DNA from: Bacteroidia bacterium
GTDB taxonomy: Bacteria > Bacteroidota > Bacteroidia > J057
DNA length: 64,000 nucleotides
NCBI GenBank assembly: GCA_041391665.1
Contig: JAWKNO010000002.1
Coordinates: forward strand, 1,240,001-1,304,000
Direction of reading: 5' to 3'
Shown in pieces: positions 61,689 through 64,000 of the stretch. The position numbers and the translations under genes were made by a program. Numbering within the stretch: the stretch's first letter is position 1; the number at the start of each line of letters is the position of its first letter. Below the pieces are notes generated by a model. That model saw nothing but the letters and a program-made list of their open reading frames with translations. It made no database searches and was not told the DNA's origin.

Positions 61689-62876
61689 ATGCCGAATAAA
61701 AAATACAGGGAAATGACGCCCGAAGAGCTGGCGCTGGCAATTGAGGAAAACAAAAAAATATACCACGAACATTTTGATCCTCAGTTTCTGGAGTGCATTT
61801 GCCGGGAAGTTATCCAGTTGCTGGATCTTTACTTCCGCCCGGTTTTTGTAGGATTTGACGAATTGCCTGAGCGCAATAATCCTGACCGACCTCTTATCTA
61901 TGCCTGCAATCACTCCGGAATGGCGTTTCCGTGGGATGCGATTGTTTTTGGGATGGGGTTGATGGCCCGGCATGAGTTTCAGATGGAAAAACTATTCCGG
62001 CCTTTAACTGCGCCCATGTTATCGGCATCCAAGCTGATGAATCCCTTTCTGTTGCGGGATATATGGAAACGGGGTGGAGCGATTGATGCGACAGGGTTAA
62101 ATTTTGAGACCTTGATGCATATCAACGAATCCAATATCCTGATTTATCCTGAAGGTGTTCCCGGTATTGGAAAAGGATTTAATAATAAGTACAAACTTCA
62201 GCCATTTTCGACATCTATGATCCGTATGGCGATCAAATACCGTACAGACATTATAGGTATTTCGTGTGTAAATGGCGAATATATCAACCCACATTCTTAT
62301 AGTGTCCGGCCGATTAATAAATTTATTGAAAAATTAGGCATTCCTTTTCTGCCTGTAGCTTTTATAACACCGTTATTGGTGGTGCAGCCCTGGTTGTTTT
62401 ATTATGCATGGCCGGCAAAACTGACGTATGTGAAAGGCAACCGGTATAGTCCCTGGAAAATGGCTGGCAACAGGGATATCGGGGAAGTTTCTAATGAGGA
62501 GATTCTTCAAATCAGAGATACTATTCAGGCAGATATGCAGGTAAAACTCGACGAGTCTGTATCCTTATTTGGCAAAAAACCCTACCAATGGAAGGAGTTG
62601 GGTAAAAACTTAATCCGCCATTGGCGAAGGCTTCCCTATTGGATCCCTCCCGGGTGGCCGGCATTATTTTCCGAATATGATCGTCGTTATTATAAAGATA
62701 AGGAGTTGCCCAGCCGAATCACCTCTGGCTGGTTCAGGTTTTGGTATATTGTCTGGAAAAACCCGATCGTGCTGGCGTACTTCCTCCCGGTAGTGGGATG
62801 GGTGCCAATTTTGCTTCGTGGCCTCAAGGGGCGGGAAAAGGTAAAACCCTGGGAAGGGCCAACAAAAGAGCATTGA
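61689..62876 (+). CDS. PlsC-like acyltransferase (LPLAT family)
   Basis: 395 residues from ATG 61689 (MPNKKYREM); GTG 61671 is an alternative. The catalytic block is YACNHSGMAFPWDAIVFG, where His and Asp are separated by seven residues rather than the four of PlsC; related LPLAT subgroups show longer spacing. Further motifs are EGVPGIGKGFNNKYKLQPFSTSMIRMA (block III, glycerol-phosphate site) and ISCVNGEYINPHSY. The C-terminus has two hydrophobic parts suited to membrane contact. It probably acylates a lysophospholipid or glycolipid; exact substrate unknown. Confidence 0.8.
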   Translation: MPNKKYREMTPEELALAIEENKKIYHEHFDPQFLECICREVIQLLDLYFRPVFVGFDELPERNNPDRPLIYACNHSGMAFPWDAIVFGMGLMARHEFQMEKLFRPLTAPMLSASKLMNPFLLRDIWKRGGAIDATGLNFETLMHINESNILIYPEGVPGIGKGFNNKYKLQPFSTSMIRMAIKYRTDIIGISCVNGEYINPHSYSVRPINKFIEKLGIPFLPVAFITPLLVVQPWLFYYAWPAKLTYVKGNRYSPWKMAGNRDIGEVSNEEILQIRDTIQADMQVKLDESVSLFGKKPYQWKELGKNLIRHWRRLPYWIPPGWPALFSEYDRRYYKDKELPSRITSGWFRFWYIVWKNPIVLAYFLPVVGWVPILLRGLKGREKVKPWEGPTKEH

Positions 62877-63003
62877 ATAATCGTTATGAAATATAACAGT
62901 GTTAGAGGGCAAAATTAACTAAACCTTTTCGCTTAAACCACATAACTTGCGGGCGACCGGGAAGAGTAGGGGAGTAAATACATAAACTGATAAATTATCA
63001 TCT

Positions 63004-63999
63004 GTGAACGAAATTCAATTATACCCACTTAGCTTTAAAACGATTTTTAAGGACAAACTCTGGGGTGGACAAAAGATAAGGACCATACTGGGGAAAGAAT
63101 TTGCGCCCTTGCCAAACTGTGGTGAAACCTGGGAGATATCGGGAGTAGCCGGCAATGTTTCTGTGGTAAAAAATGGCCCTCTTGAGGGAAAAAACCTTAC
63201 CGAACTAATTGAATCTTTCCAAGGCCGGCTAATGGGGCAGCGGGTGTATGAGAAATTTGGCAATGAGTTCCCGCTTTTGGTCAAATTCATCGATGCAAAT
63301 GATGATCTGTCGATTCAGGTGCACCCCGATGATGAACTTGCAAAGGCCCGGCACAATTCTTTCGGAAAAACTGAAATGTGGTACATTTTCCAGGCAGATG
63401 AAGGATCAGGGCTAATAGCGGGATTCAACCGGCCTCTGACCAGGGAGCTTTATGAGATCTACTTTGAGAGTGGTCGTATCATGGAGATATTAAACCATGA
63501 GAAGGTAACACCGGGAGATGTGTTTTTCCTTCCGGCGGGCAGAGTACACACCATTGGAAAGGGTTTATTGCTGGCTGAAATTCAGCAAACTTCAGATATT
63601 ACCTACAGGATTTACGACTTTGACCGGCGTGATGATGCCGGAAATCTGCGCGAACTCCACGTGGAAGAAGCGCTCGATGCGATTGACTACAATTTTTACA
63701 GAGAATACAAAACAAACTATCCCAAAGTTAAAAATGAGGCGGTTACAATCGTTTCGTCTCCCTATTTTTCCACGCAGAAAATCGAAGCGGATCAGCCTTT
63801 GCGCAGGGATTATTCGGGCATTGATTCTTTTGTGATTTTTGTTTGCGTTGGTGGAAGCCTGATAATCAAAGATCAGCTAGGCAATCAACTGCCTCTTCAA
63901 TTGGGGGAAACCTGTCTGCTTCCAGCTGCGATCGATTATGTGGAGTTGATTCCTAATGGGGAATACACACTTCTTGAAGCCTGGGTTCCGGTTTCCTGA
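63004..63999 (+). CDS. manA: Mannose-6-phosphate isomerase, class I
   Basis: 331 residues from a GTG start (NEIQLYPLSFKTIFKDKLWGGQKI). Type I cupin fold with zinc ligands in LSIQVHPDDELA, KTEMWYIFQADEG and PAGRVHTIGKGLLLAEIQQTSDITYRIYDFDR pieces. It interconverts fructose-6-phosphate and mannose-6-phosphate, feeding mannose and GDP-sugar synthesis for surface glycans. It is complete: the TGA is at 63997-63999, one base before the window end. The 127-base gap before it shows no certain promoter. Confidence 0.95.
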   Translation: MNEIQLYPLSFKTIFKDKLWGGQKIRTILGKEFAPLPNCGETWEISGVAGNVSVVKNGPLEGKNLTELIESFQGRLMGQRVYEKFGNEFPLLVKFIDANDDLSIQVHPDDELAKARHNSFGKTEMWYIFQADEGSGLIAGFNRPLTRELYEIYFESGRIMEILNHEKVTPGDVFFLPAGRVHTIGKGLLLAEIQQTSDITYRIYDFDRRDDAGNLRELHVEEALDAIDYNFYREYKTNYPKVKNEAVTIVSSPYFSTQKIEADQPLRRDYSGIDSFVIFVCVGGSLIIKDQLGNQLPLQLGETCLLPAAIDYVELIPNGEYTLLEAWVPVS

Positions 64000-64000
64000 C

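Overview
The window is a gene-dense, protein-coding piece of a Bacteroidota chromosome. Several things point there: five secreted proteins end in the C-terminal sorting domain of the type IX secretion system (T9SS); there are two GWxTD-domain proteins, SprB-type repeats and a LytS/LytTR pair; riboflavin and histidine genes are fused as ribBA, hisB and hisIE; and one clear promoter (6072-6103) has the Bacteroidota form TTTG-N20-TAnnTTTG. Shine-Dalgarno sequences are rare and TTG/GTG starts are fairly common. The content fits a free-living, polymer-degrading member of the Saprospiria/Cytophagia type, but the genus cannot be named from this sequence. I see no rRNA, tRNA, CRISPR array, insertion sequence, prophage or replication origin.

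Layout. 1-4435: end of mutS2, a LytS/LytTR two-component pair, then ribBA and a WbqC-like gene on the minus strand. 4574-7492: a GWxTD protein, ybaB and a glycosyltransferase. 7687-16053: an oxidative and carbohydrate block with a sulfide:quinone-oxidoreductase-like flavoprotein, an exported TIM-barrel isomerase, two exported beta-propeller dehydrogenases carrying cytochrome c domains, and an acetylxylan-esterase-like hydrolase. 16083-16765: five tandem copies of a 103-145 bp intergenic repeat. 16802-20346: topA overlapping a T9SS-secreted GH18 chitinase. 20487-24508: an acetyltransferase, a small coiled protein and an AddA/RecB-like helicase-nuclease.

24746-32502 holds all the enzymes of histidine synthesis in the order hisG-D-C-B-H-A-F-IE. 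It is interrupted by an HD-domain gene on the opposite strand between hisB and hisH. 32559-36394: an FKBP lipoprotein, an unknown lipoprotein, a GT9 glycosyltransferase, and a T9SS-secreted gene broken by a two-base frameshift. 37330-43504 is a tight run ftsY-rimO-GWxTD-DUF445-bshC, joining membrane targeting, ribosome modification, envelope proteins of unknown role and bacillithiol synthesis. 43580-46062 is a second envelope run: PspC protein, MORN-repeat lipoprotein, a 76-aa protein and ftsE.

46318-57976 has three large T9SS cargo genes around the run miaB - sigma-54-type activator - lptE - TPR-like protein - secG. 57986-63999: an acyl-CoA dehydrogenase, an SDR oxidoreductase, a lipoprotein, a TPR protein, a PlsC-like acyltransferase and mannose-6-phosphate isomerase.

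No single locus is a clear new defence or mobile system. The best leads are the two GWxTD proteins (one inside the ftsY-bshC run), the PspC-MORN-76aa-FtsE envelope operon, the HD gene antisense within the his operon, the structured repeat block, and the GAFTSA variant activator tied to LPS/secretion genes.
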